Shown here one piece after another: positions 1-6,414 of a stretch of DNA of 64,000 nucleotides. Positions within the stretch are counted from its first letter, which is position 1. Every line of letters starts with the position of its first letter. This DNA comes from Kocuria rosea (lineage in GTDB: Bacteria; Actinomycetota; Actinomycetes; Actinomycetales; Micrococcaceae). The notes below the pieces were generated by a model. It ran no database searches. It was not told where the DNA came from and was given only the letters and a program-made list of their open reading frames with translations. A program made the position numbers and the translations under genes. The stretch is taken from the NCBI RefSeq assembly GCF_023715525.1, contig NZ_JAMBOG010000016.1:16012-80011 (forward strand), written 5' to 3'.

Positions 1-1086
1 GGGGACGCCACGCAGAAGATCACCGAGGCGGTCTCCGCCGCCGCGCTGCAGAAGCATCTGCAGGCCTTCGAGGACATCGCGCAGGCCCACGGCGGGAACC
101 GCGCGGACGGCACCGAGGGATACCGTGCCAGCGTCGAGTACGTGGTGGAGAAGCTGCGCGAGGCGGGCTACGACCCACAGGTCCAGTTGTTCCAAACCCC
201 CTACTCCGACCACGACGACCACTTCGACCACTCGGAGCAGCGCGAGTCCTACAACGTTCTCGCGGACACCGGCTCGGGGGACCCGGCGAGCACCGTCGTG
301 GTCGGCGCGCACCTCGACAGCGTCCCGGAGGGACCGGGGATCAACGACAACGCCTCCGGCGCCGCAGGCATCCTCGCCGTGGCCGAGGCTCTGGCCGGCA
401 CGGAGCTCCAGAACGCCGTGCGCTTCGCCTGGTGGGGCGCCGAGGAGATCGACCTGCTGGGCTCCCAGCACTACGTGGACGACCTCGCCGGGAACGACCC
501 GGCAGCACTGGAGGACATCTCGCTGTACCTGAACTTCGACATGATCGGCTCACCCAACTACGGCCGCTTCGTCTACGACGGCTCCGGCGCCCCGGCCGGA
601 TCCCGGGAGATCGAGGACGCGTTCCACGAGTACTTCGACTCCGTGGGGCTGGAGGTGGGGAGGACCGAGTTCGACGACGGCAGCGACTACGCGGCCTTCG
701 TCGACGCCGGAATCCCCTCCGGCGGGCTCTACACCGGGGCCGACGAGCTCATGAGCGAGCGCGACGCCGACCGCTTCGGGGGGCGGGCCGAGGAGCCCCA
801 CGACGCGTGCTACCACCGCTCCTGCGACGACCTGGCCAACATCGACCTCCAGGGATTCGAGCAGATGAGCGACGCCGCGGCGGCCGTCGTGCTGCGCTAC
901 GCGACGTCCGCCCACGGCACCGGGACCCCCGGGCTGCCGGCGACCGGAGCGCCGGGGGACCTGCCGGGGGCTCTCGCCCCCTTCGCCGCGGGCGTCCTCG
1001 CGGTGGGCGCCGTGGCCCTCGCCACTGCGGGGGCCGTGCGGCGGGACGGCAGGACCGCCGGGCATCCTCAGCGAGGACCTGATTGA
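1..1086 (+). CDS. M28 family zinc aminopeptidase, LPXTG cell-wall anchored (5' end missing)
   Basis: The reading frame is open from base 1, so the start and any signal peptide lie outside the window; 361 codons are present. It looks like an M28 di-zinc aminopeptidase acting outside the cell. The metal-site motifs are in order: AHLDS (His at 310), INDNASG, WGAEE, NFDMIG and a late CYHRSCDD. The C-terminus has a sortase motif LPATG at 934-948, then a hydrophobic stretch of about 22 residues and an RR-containing basic tail, the classic layout for covalent anchoring to peptidoglycan. The protein should therefore be displayed on the wall, and a sortase must be encoded elsewhere. The M28 call is firm; the exact substrate is unknown. 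No PA domain is visible in the part present. Confidence 0.9.
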   Translation, partial: GDATQKITEAVSAAALQKHLQAFEDIAQAHGGNRADGTEGYRASVEYVVEKLREAGYDPQVQLFQTPYSDHDDHFDHSEQRESYNVLADTGSGDPASTVVVGAHLDSVPEGPGINDNASGAAGILAVAEALAGTELQNAVRFAWWGAEEIDLLGSQHYVDDLAGNDPAALEDISLYLNFDMIGSPNYGRFVYDGSGAPAGSREIEDAFHEYFDSVGLEVGRTEFDDGSDYAAFVDAGIPSGGLYTGADELMSERDADRFGGRAEEPHDACYHRSCDDLANIDLQGFEQMSDAAAAVVLRYATSAHGTGTPGLPATGAPGDLPGALAPFAAGVLAVGAVALATAGAVRRDGRTAGHPQRGPD

Positions 1087-1118
1087 TCAGCAGTCTTATC
1101 AGTGCCATGCTGGGGCGC

Positions 1119-1808
1119 ATGACTGCGACCGGAACCCGCCGCGGCGTACTCTTCGACGTCGACGGAACCCTCATCGACTCCAGCTACCTGCACACCGTCG
1201 CCTGGTGGCACGCCTTCAACGAGAAGGGCTACGACGTCCCGATGCACCGGATCCACCGGCTGATCGGGATGGGCACCGAGCAGCTGGTGGACGAGCTGCT
1301 GCCGGCCGACCGCGACAGGAGCGAGGACGACGCCATCGGCAAGGCCCACGGCACCCTGTTCTCCGTGCACTGGGCGGGGCTCAAGCCCACCCGCGGTGCG
1401 GCCGAGCTGCTGCGCCGCTGCGCCGACGAGGGGCTGGTGGTCGTGCTCGCGTCGTCGTCGAACGCGACCGAGGTGGCGGCCATGCGCGAGGTGCTGGGCT
1501 CCGACGAGATCCTCACGGCCGTCACGACCGCCACCGACGCCGACGAGAGCAAGCCCGCCCCGGACATCTTCGCCGCGGCGCTCGAGGCCGGGGACCTGCG
1601 CCCGGAGAACGCGATCGTGGTCGGGGACGCCCGCTGGGACGTCGTGTCCGCGCGCAAGCTCGGCCTGGACACCGTGTGCCTGGGCAGCGGCGGGATCAGT
1701 GACGCGGAGCTGCGCGAGGCCGGGGCGGTCGCCGTCTACGCCGACCCGCAGGACCTGCTCGAGGACTTCGGGAACAGCCCGCTCGCCCGCCTCCTCGCCG
1801 ACGGCTGA
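1119..1808 (+). CDS. HAD-superfamily hydrolase (phosphatase/phosphomutase-like)
   Basis: A 229-aa HAD hydrolase with all four motifs: DVDGT near residue 13 (nucleophile and general-acid aspartates), ASSS (motif II), the lysine of ESKPAPD (motif III) and VGDARWD (motif IV). A helical cap follows motif I, as in phosphoglycolate phosphatase or beta-phosphoglucomutase relatives; the substrate cannot be told. I chose the ATG at 1119 because the family fold begins just after it. A TTGATC (1083-1088) and CATGCT (1106-1111), 17 nt apart, place the transcript start at or near this ATG. The -35 overlaps the stop codon of the preceding peptidase, so the gene probably has its own promoter. An in-frame ATG at 1107 is the alternative start. 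Confidence 0.85.
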   Translation: MTATGTRRGVLFDVDGTLIDSSYLHTVAWWHAFNEKGYDVPMHRIHRLIGMGTEQLVDELLPADRDRSEDDAIGKAHGTLFSVHWAGLKPTRGAAELLRRCADEGLVVVLASSSNATEVAAMREVLGSDEILTAVTTATDADESKPAPDIFAAALEAGDLRPENAIVVGDARWDVVSARKLGLDTVCLGSGGISDAELREAGAVAVYADPQDLLEDFGNSPLARLLADG

Positions 1809-1896
1809 CCCCGGCGGCCACGGGACGGCCCGCGCCGCCGACGGGCTGCCGACCGTTTCGTTACGCCGCGGTCGGGGAGGGCCCGCCGCCCGGTCG

Positions 1897-1902
1897 TATC
1901 CT
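1897..1902 (+). promoter_or_regulatory. Possible -10 element for the haloacid dehalogenase-like gene
   Basis: TATCCT lies in the 126-nt gap before the gene at 1935. It would give a leader of about 25 nt that includes the GAAGGGGGAG ribosome site. No convincing -35 box is visible. Confidence 0.35.
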
Positions 1903-1934
1903 CTGAGCTATCGCGCCCGGAAGGGGGAGCCGCC

Positions 1935-2633
1935 ATGACCTCCGACGACAAGCCCGTCCTCGTCTTCGACGTCAACGAGACGCTGTCCGACATGCGCCCG
2001 ATGCACGGCACGTTCGAGGAGCTGGGGCTGCCGGGCCCGCTCGCGCAGACCTGGTTCGCGGCCGTGCTGCGGGAGGGGTTCGCGCTCGCCGTCCACGGGG
2101 AGTCACGGCCCTTCGCGGCCCTGGGCGACGCCGTGGCGCGCTCGCTGTTCGCCGTCCAGGCGCCCGACCGGGACGTGGACGAGGCGGTGGACCACATCCG
2201 GGAAGGCATGCAGCGCCTGCCCGTCCACCCGGACGTCGCCCCCGGCATCGAGGTCCTGGCCGGGGCGGGCTTCCGGCTCACGGCCCTGACCAACGGCTCC
2301 GAGGCCACCTCGGAGGGCCTGCTCGAGCGCGGGGGAGTGCGCCAGCACTTCGAGCACGTGCTCTCCGTCGACGACGCCCCCTGCTGGAAGCCCGCCCCGG
2401 AGTCCTACGCCTGGGCGAGCGGCGTCTGGGGCGTCCCGCTGGAGCGGGCCCTCATGGTCGCGGCGAACCCGTGGGACCTGCACGGCGCCGCCCGGGCCGG
2501 GATGCACACCGCGTGGATCGACCGCCACGGCGCACCCTATCCGCAGTACGCGCGCACCCCGGACCTGCGGGTCTGCGACCTCGTCCAGCTCGCGGCCCGG
2601 CTCGCCGGCGGCGCGGACGGCCCTAGAGCCTGA
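1935..2633 (+). CDS. Type II haloacid dehalogenase family protein
   Basis: A 232-aa HAD protein of the L-2-haloacid dehalogenase subgroup. It starts with FDVNETL (nucleophilic Asp in the DxNxTL form typical of this group rather than DxDGT), followed by TNGS, the lysine in SVDDAPCWKPAPESY and a later MVAANPWDLHGA segment. Members hydrolyse 2-haloacids by inversion, but many homologues act on other small acids, so dehalogenation is not assured. The ATG is preceded by GAAGGGGGAG at good spacing. The 3' end overlaps the convergent oxidoreductase gene by 11 nt, so the two transcripts run into each other without an intervening terminator. Confidence 0.85.
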   Translation: MTSDDKPVLVFDVNETLSDMRPMHGTFEELGLPGPLAQTWFAAVLREGFALAVHGESRPFAALGDAVARSLFAVQAPDRDVDEAVDHIREGMQRLPVHPDVAPGIEVLAGAGFRLTALTNGSEATSEGLLERGGVRQHFEHVLSVDDAPCWKPAPESYAWASGVWGVPLERALMVAANPWDLHGAARAGMHTAWIDRHGAPYPQYARTPDLRVCDLVQLAARLAGGADGPRA

Positions 2634-3654
2634 CGACCATCTTCCCCGTGTTCGCCCCGGCCAGCAGGTCGATGAAGGCCTGCGGGGCCTCGTCGAGGCC
2701 CTCGCGCACGGTCTCGTCCCGGACGATCCGCCCGGCGGCCAGCCAGCCAGTCATCTTCTCGCGGAACTCGGGCGCCAGGTCCTGGTGGGCGCCCACCAGG
2801 AAGCCCTGCAGGCTCAGCAGCTTGCCGATCGCCAGGGCCAGGTTGCGCGGGGCCGCCGGCGGCTCCGTCGCGTTGTACTGGGCGATCGCCCCGCACAGGC
2901 ACACCCGCCCGCCGGTGGTGAGCACGTCGATGGCGGCCTCGAGGTGGTCGCCGCCCACGTTGTCGAAGTACACGTCGATGCCCTCCGGCGCCGCCGCCCG
3001 CAGCTGCTCGAGCACTGGCCCGTCGTGGTAGTCGAAGGCGGCGTCGAAGCCGAGCTCCAGCAGGCGCGCGACCTTCGCGGGCGAGCCCGCGCTGCCGATG
3101 ACGCGCGCGGCGCCGCTGAGCCGGGCGATCTGCCCGACGAGGGAGCCCACGGCCCCGGCGGCGCCGGAGACGAACACGACGTCCCCCGGCCGGAACCGGG
3201 CCGCGGCCATGAGACCGGCGTAGGCGGTGAGGCCGGGCATGCCCAAAGCGCCGAGCCAGGCGGAGCCCGGGGCCAGGGCCGGGTCGACGACGGTGACGGA
3301 GCCGGCGTCGAGCACCGCGTGCTCGCGCCACCCGGCGCCGTGCAGGACCGTCCGCCCCACGGCGACGTCGGGGCTGGCCGAGGCGACGACCTCGCCCACG
3401 GCCCCGCCCTCGAGGGGCCGGTCCACCTGGAACGGCGGGACGTAGGACTTCACGTCGTTCATCCGTCCGCGCATGTAGGGGTCCACGGACATCCACCGGT
3501 TGGCCACGAGGACCTGCCCGGGCAGGAGCTCGGGGAGATCCGCCTGCTCGAGCCGGAAGTTCTCGGGGGTGGGCCAGCCCTGCGGGCGGGAGGCCAGGAC
3601 GATCTGGCGGGTGCTCCGGGGGGTGCCGGGGGGAGTGTTCTCCGGGGCGCTCAT
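2623..3654 (-). CDS. NADP-dependent MDR-family oxidoreductase (CurA/leukotriene B4 dehydrogenase-like)
   Basis: A 343-aa zinc-free medium-chain reductase. Near the N-terminus VANRWMSVDPYMRGRM is the signature of the CurA / 2-alkenal reductase group. The Rossmann motif is VSGAAGAVGSLVGQ, and VYFDNVGG and the C-terminal NTGKMVVRL are also typical. The family reduces carbon-carbon double bonds of enones with NADPH, which detoxifies lipid-peroxidation aldehydes. The ATG at 3654 overlaps the stop of the upstream ohr gene by one base (TGATG), so it is the third gene of the ohrR-ohr operon. This placement suggests it handles by-products of organic peroxide damage (inference). No zinc-ligand cysteines of classical alcohol dehydrogenases are present. 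Confidence 0.88.
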   Translation of the reverse strand: MSAPENTPPGTPRSTRQIVLASRPQGWPTPENFRLEQADLPELLPGQVLVANRWMSVDPYMRGRMNDVKSYVPPFQVDRPLEGGAVGEVVASASPDVAVGRTVLHGAGWREHAVLDAGSVTVVDPALAPGSAWLGALGMPGLTAYAGLMAAARFRPGDVVFVSGAAGAVGSLVGQIARLSGAARVIGSAGSPAKVARLLELGFDAAFDYHDGPVLEQLRAAAPEGIDVYFDNVGGDHLEAAIDVLTTGGRVCLCGAIAQYNATEPPAAPRNLALAIGKLLSLQGFLVGAHQDLAPEFREKMTGWLAAGRIVRDETVREGLDEAPQAFIDLLAGANTGKMVVRL

Positions 3655-4076
3655 CAGTCCTCCACGACGGTCAGGACGACCTCGACGTTGCCGCGGGTCG
3701 CGTTCGAGTAGGGGCAGACCCGGTGGGCCTGCTCGGCGAGGTCCGCGGCGGTCCGCGGGTCCAGATCCGGGATGACGACCTCGAGGGCGACCTCGAGGCC
3801 GAACCCGCCCTGGCCGTCGGGGCCGATGCCCACGCGGGCGCCGACGCTGGAGTCGCCCAGCTCCACCTTCTGCTGCCGCGCCACCATCTGCAGGGCGGAG
3901 TGGAAGCACGCGGCGTAGCCGGCGGCGAACAGCTGCTCGGGGTTGGCGCCGTCGCCGGAGCCGCCCATCTCCCGGGGCACGGCCAGGGCGAGGTCCACCC
4001 GCCCGTCCGTGGTGCGGGCGCGGCCGTTGCGGCCGGCGCCCGTGGCGAGCGCTTCGGCGGTGTAGACGGTCTGCAT
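3654..4076 (-). CDS. ohr: Organic hydroperoxide resistance protein Ohr (OsmC superfamily)
   Basis: A 140-aa thiol peroxidase that reduces organic and fatty-acid hydroperoxides with two reactive cysteines. They are visible as GYAACFHSAL (peroxidatic Cys) and VCPYSNATRGN (resolving Cys), the motifs that separate Ohr from general OsmC. The length matches the family, and the start MQTVYTAEA is the usual Ohr N-terminus. It lies 5 nt downstream of the ohrR gene and is coupled to the oxidoreductase that follows. Its expression should be released when OhrR is oxidised at its conserved cysteine. The protein is cytoplasmic and in other bacteria is recycled by lipoylated protein. Confidence 0.95.
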   Translation of the reverse strand: MQTVYTAEALATGAGRNGRARTTDGRVDLALAVPREMGGSGDGANPEQLFAAGYAACFHSALQMVARQQKVELGDSSVGARVGIGPDGQGGFGLEVALEVVIPDLDPRTAADLAEQAHRVCPYSNATRGNVEVVLTVVED

Positions 4077-4081
4077 GGGGC

Positions 4082-4558
4082 TTACTCCTCGGTGGGGATG
4101 GGGGTGGGGGCGGGGCCGGTGGATGTGGTGGTGGTGCGGGTGGAGGCGCTGATCTTGCGGGCGAGGCGGCGCAGCGTGGCGATCTCCTCGGGAGTCAGCC
4201 CCGCGGACTCCAGCACGCGGCGCTGCACCTGCGGTGCGCGCTCGCGCAGCCGCGTGCCGGCCTCCGTGAGGTGGACGGTGACCCGCCGCTCGTCGGCCCG
4301 GTCCCGGCGGCGCTCGAGCAGGCCGCCGTCCGCCATCCGCTTCAGGAGGGGGGACAGCGTCCCGCTGTCGAGGTGCAGGCGCGCGCCGAGGGCGGAGACG
4401 GTCGGCCCGTCCTGCTCCCACAGGGCGAGCAGGACCAGGTACTGCGGATAGGTCAGCCCGAGCTCGGCCAGCAGCTCGCGGTACGCCGAGGTCGTGGCGC
4501 GGGAGGCCGCGTACAGGGCGAAGCACAGCTGCTCGTCGAGCCGGAGGTCGGGATCCAT
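4082..4558 (-). CDS. ohrR: MarR-family organic peroxide sensor/repressor OhrR
   Basis: A 158-aa MarR-type winged-helix repressor. A cysteine in EQLCFALYAASR at residue 12 occupies the position of the peroxide-sensing Cys of OhrR. It is followed by the conserved LTYPQYLVLLALWE helix and the wing RRDRADERRVTVHLT. The last ~20 residues are a Thr/Pro-rich tail. It heads the operon ohrR-ohr-oxidoreductase. The ATG at 4558 lies 6 nt after a GACAGT -10 element, so the mRNA is probably leaderless, and palindromic operator sequence sits between the -35 and -10. Autorepression relieved by organic hydroperoxides is the expected circuit. Confidence 0.93.
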   Translation of the reverse strand: MDPDLRLDEQLCFALYAASRATTSAYRELLAELGLTYPQYLVLLALWEQDGPTVSALGARLHLDSGTLSPLLKRMADGGLLERRRDRADERRVTVHLTEAGTRLRERAPQVQRRVLESAGLTPEEIATLRRLARKISASTRTTTTSTGPAPTPIPTEE

Positions 4559-4564
4559 GCCAGT

Positions 4565-4593
4565 ACTGTCGCACACAACCCAGTTGTGCACAA
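4565..4593 (-). promoter_or_regulatory. ohrR operon promoter with overlapping OhrR operator
   Basis: Reading the minus strand, TTGTGC (4593-4588), a 17-nt spacer and GACAGT (4570-4565) form a well-spaced promoter. Two overlapping inverted repeats cover it: CACAAC-CCA-GTTGTG (4574-4588) and the perfect 10-bp palindrome TTGTGCACAA (4584-4593). Known OhrR sites are short AT-containing palindromes of similar half-site TTGTA/TTGTG type. An extra ATACAA half-like element follows at 4594-4598. Repressor bound here would block RNA polymerase directly. Confidence 0.7.
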
Positions 4594-4711
4594 TACAAGT
4601 GGTCGCCGGCGGTGGCCCGGGAGGCGGGGATTGTGTCCCGGGGCGATCTGCGGGATGCTCGGGCCACGGGCTCCGAGCACCCGGAGGCCCCCACCGACCG
4701 AGGAGACGACC

Positions 4712-4870
4712 ATGGACCCCATCTGCCCGTCCTGCGGCGGCCCCCTGCGGCAGATCCCCGAGGACCAGTGGCCCGAGGGCGGGCCGGTGCCGGAGGGCAC
4801 CGTCGAGATGTACCTGTGCGACAGGACGAACCACCGGGTGATCGTGGCGGTGCCCGAGATCAGCGGATGA
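4712..4870 (+). CDS. Small zinc-ribbon-like protein (52 aa), function unknown
   Basis: A 52-residue protein beginning MDPICPSCGG. One CPSC knuckle and a second Cys/His-containing segment, YLCDRTNH, suggest a small metal-binding fold. The ATG follows AGGAGACGACC, a good ribosome site. Its stop overlaps the start of the downstream hydrolase by 4 nt (ATGA at 4867-4870), so the two are translationally coupled. Third positions are almost all G or C, as in neighbouring genes. I do not recognise a named family. Only three or four possible ligands are visible, so zinc binding is an inference. Confidence 0.7.
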   Translation: MDPICPSCGGPLRQIPEDQWPEGGPVPEGTVEMYLCDRTNHRVIVAVPEISG

Positions 4871-5454
4871 CCGCTCCCGTCCCGGCCGCACCGGTCCGGC
4901 GGGTCGCCGTCGTGCACGGCTACGACGCCGCCCCGGACAGCCACTGGTTCCCCTGGCTGCGCGAGCGCCTCGCGGCCCGGGGCGTGCAGGTCGTGCTCGT
5001 GGAGCTGCCGGAGCCGTCCTTCCCGGAGGCCGGGGCGTGGCTCGACGCGGTGGGGCGGGCCGTGGGCGGGGTGGACGAGCACACGCACCTGGTCGGCCAC
5101 AGCCTGGGGTGCATCACGGTGCTGCGCCACCTCGCCCGGCTGCCGCAGCCGTGGACGCTCGGGGGGATCGTGCTCGTCGCCGGGTTCACGGGCCGGCTCG
5201 AGAGCGTCCCGCTGCTCGACGACTTCCTCGCCGAGGACGTGGACCTCGCGGCGGTGCGCGCGAACACGCGCCACCGCCTGGTGCTGCGCTCCGACGAGGA
5301 CCCCACCGTGCCGGCCGCGGCCACCGAGGAGCTCGCCGCCCGGCTCGGGGCCGAGCTGCGGGTCGTGCCCGGCGCGGGGCACTTCTGCGGCTCCGACGGC
5401 GTGAGCCGCCTGCCCGTCGTGCTCGACGCCCTCACCCGACCCGCCGGGTCCTGA
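4867..5454 (+). CDS. RBBP9/YdeN-family alpha/beta serine hydrolase
   Basis: A 195-aa compact alpha/beta hydrolase. VHGYDAAPDSHWFPWL near the N-terminus and the nucleophile elbow GHSLGC are typical of the RBBP9/YdeN group. The acid SDEDPTVP and the C-terminal histidine in GAGHF complete the triad. Family members are small cytoplasmic serine hydrolases with poorly defined substrates. The start overlaps the stop of the 52-aa zinc-ribbon gene (ATGA), placing both in one operon with a promoter upstream of 4712. It converges on the metallophosphoesterase gene 30 nt further on. Confidence 0.87.
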   Translation: MTAPVPAAPVRRVAVVHGYDAAPDSHWFPWLRERLAARGVQVVLVELPEPSFPEAGAWLDAVGRAVGGVDEHTHLVGHSLGCITVLRHLARLPQPWTLGGIVLVAGFTGRLESVPLLDDFLAEDVDLAAVRANTRHRLVLRSDEDPTVPAAATEELAARLGAELRVVPGAGHFCGSDGVSRLPVVLDALTRPAGS

Positions 5455-5463
5455 GCTGCGCCG

Positions 5464-5478
5464 GCCCCGAGCCGGGGC
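5464..5478. terminator. Short GC hairpin between convergent genes
   Basis: GCCCCG-AGC-CGGGGC forms a 6-bp stem with a 3-nt loop in the 30-nt gap between the hydrolase and the metallophosphoesterase. It is a weak candidate for a shared terminator, with no U-run. Confidence 0.35.
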
Positions 5479-5484
5479 GGGCGC

Positions 5485-6414
5485 TCAGTCGGTGAGCGTG
5501 AGCAGGACGGCCTCGGGCGGGCAGAACAGCCGGATCGGCGCGAAGCGGGAGGTGCCCAGCCCGGCGGAGACGTTGACCGGGACGCCGCGCTGGGTGATCA
5601 GCCCCTTGCAGCGGGCGGGCTCGAGGTCGCAGTTGCTCACCAGCGCCCGCCCGCCGGGCAGGCAGACCTGGCCGCCGTGGGTGTGGCCGGCCAGCACGAG
5701 CTGGGCGCCGTCCTCGGCGAAGCGGTCCAGGGTGCGCAGGTACGGGGCGTGGGCCACCCCGATCCGCAGGTCCGCCGTGGCCGGGTCCACGAACCCCGGG
5801 TGCTCGTCGTAGCCCAGGTGCGGGTCGTCCACGCCCGAGAGGTCCAGCACCCGCCCGGCGACCTCGAGCCGGGCGGCCCGGTTGATCAGCGGGGTCCAGC
5901 CGGCGGCGTCGAAGGCGTCGTGCATGGCCTGCGTGGGCAGGCGGGGCGCCTCGTCGCGGGACTCCCCGGAGGTGTCCCGCCACAGGTAGCGCACGGGGTT
6001 CTTCAGCCGCGGCGCGAAGTAGCAGTTGGACCCGGGCACGTAGGCGCCGGGGAAGCGGAGCAGCGGCTCGAGGATCTCCAGCAGCCAGGGCAGCGCGTCC
6101 AGGTGGGAGAGGTTGTCGCCGGTGTCCACCACGAGGTCCGGCTGGAGCCCGGCCAGCGAGTGCACGAACTCCCGCACCGAGCGCTGCCCCGGCCACACGT
6201 GCAGGTCGGACAGGTGCAGGATCCGCAGCGGCGCACTGCCCTCGGGCAGCAGCCGCAGCCGTTCCGTGCGCAGCTGGAAGCGCCGGCGCTCGACGAGGAC
6301 GCCCCACGCGCCGAGGCCCGCCGCCGCGGCGGCGCCAGCCCCGGCCGTGGCGGCGGCCGCGCGCAGCAGGCCGGCCCCTCCGGGCGCGTGCCGGGGGCTC
6401 ACGGAGGCCGCCAC
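5485..6414 (-). CDS. Membrane-anchored metallophosphoesterase (YkuE-like)
   Basis: A 309-aa calcineurin-like phosphoesterase. The N-terminal ~45 residues are Ala/Gly-rich and hydrophobic, probably a signal anchor. The metal motifs are LHLSDLHV, VDTGDN, PGSNCYFAP (in place of GNHD) and LVLAGHTHGGQ. The GSN variant of the third motif is common in this actinobacterial group. The start is a GTG at 6414 that directly abuts the stop of the PBP gene (zero spacing), so it is co-transcribed with the PBP. The shared operon suggests an extracytoplasmic phosphodiester or lipid substrate linked to the envelope, but the substrate is not known. Confidence 0.88.
   Translation of the reverse strand: MAASVSPRHAPGGAGLLRAAAATAGAGAAAAAGLGAWGVLVERRRFQLRTERLRLLPEGSAPLRILHLSDLHVWPGQRSVREFVHSLAGLQPDLVVDTGDNLSHLDALPWLLEILEPLLRFPGAYVPGSNCYFAPRLKNPVRYLWRDTSGESRDEAPRLPTQAMHDAFDAAGWTPLINRAARLEVAGRVLDLSGVDDPHLGYDEHPGFVDPATADLRIGVAHAPYLRTLDRFAEDGAQLVLAGHTHGGQVCLPGGRALVSNCDLEPARCKGLITQRGVPVNVSAGLGTSRFAPIRLFCPPEAVLLTLTD

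Noticed and set aside
2623..3654. Zinc alcohol dehydrogenase
   Set aside because: The zinc-ligand cysteines are absent, and the sequence fits the zinc-free CurA/leukotriene B4 dehydrogenase group.
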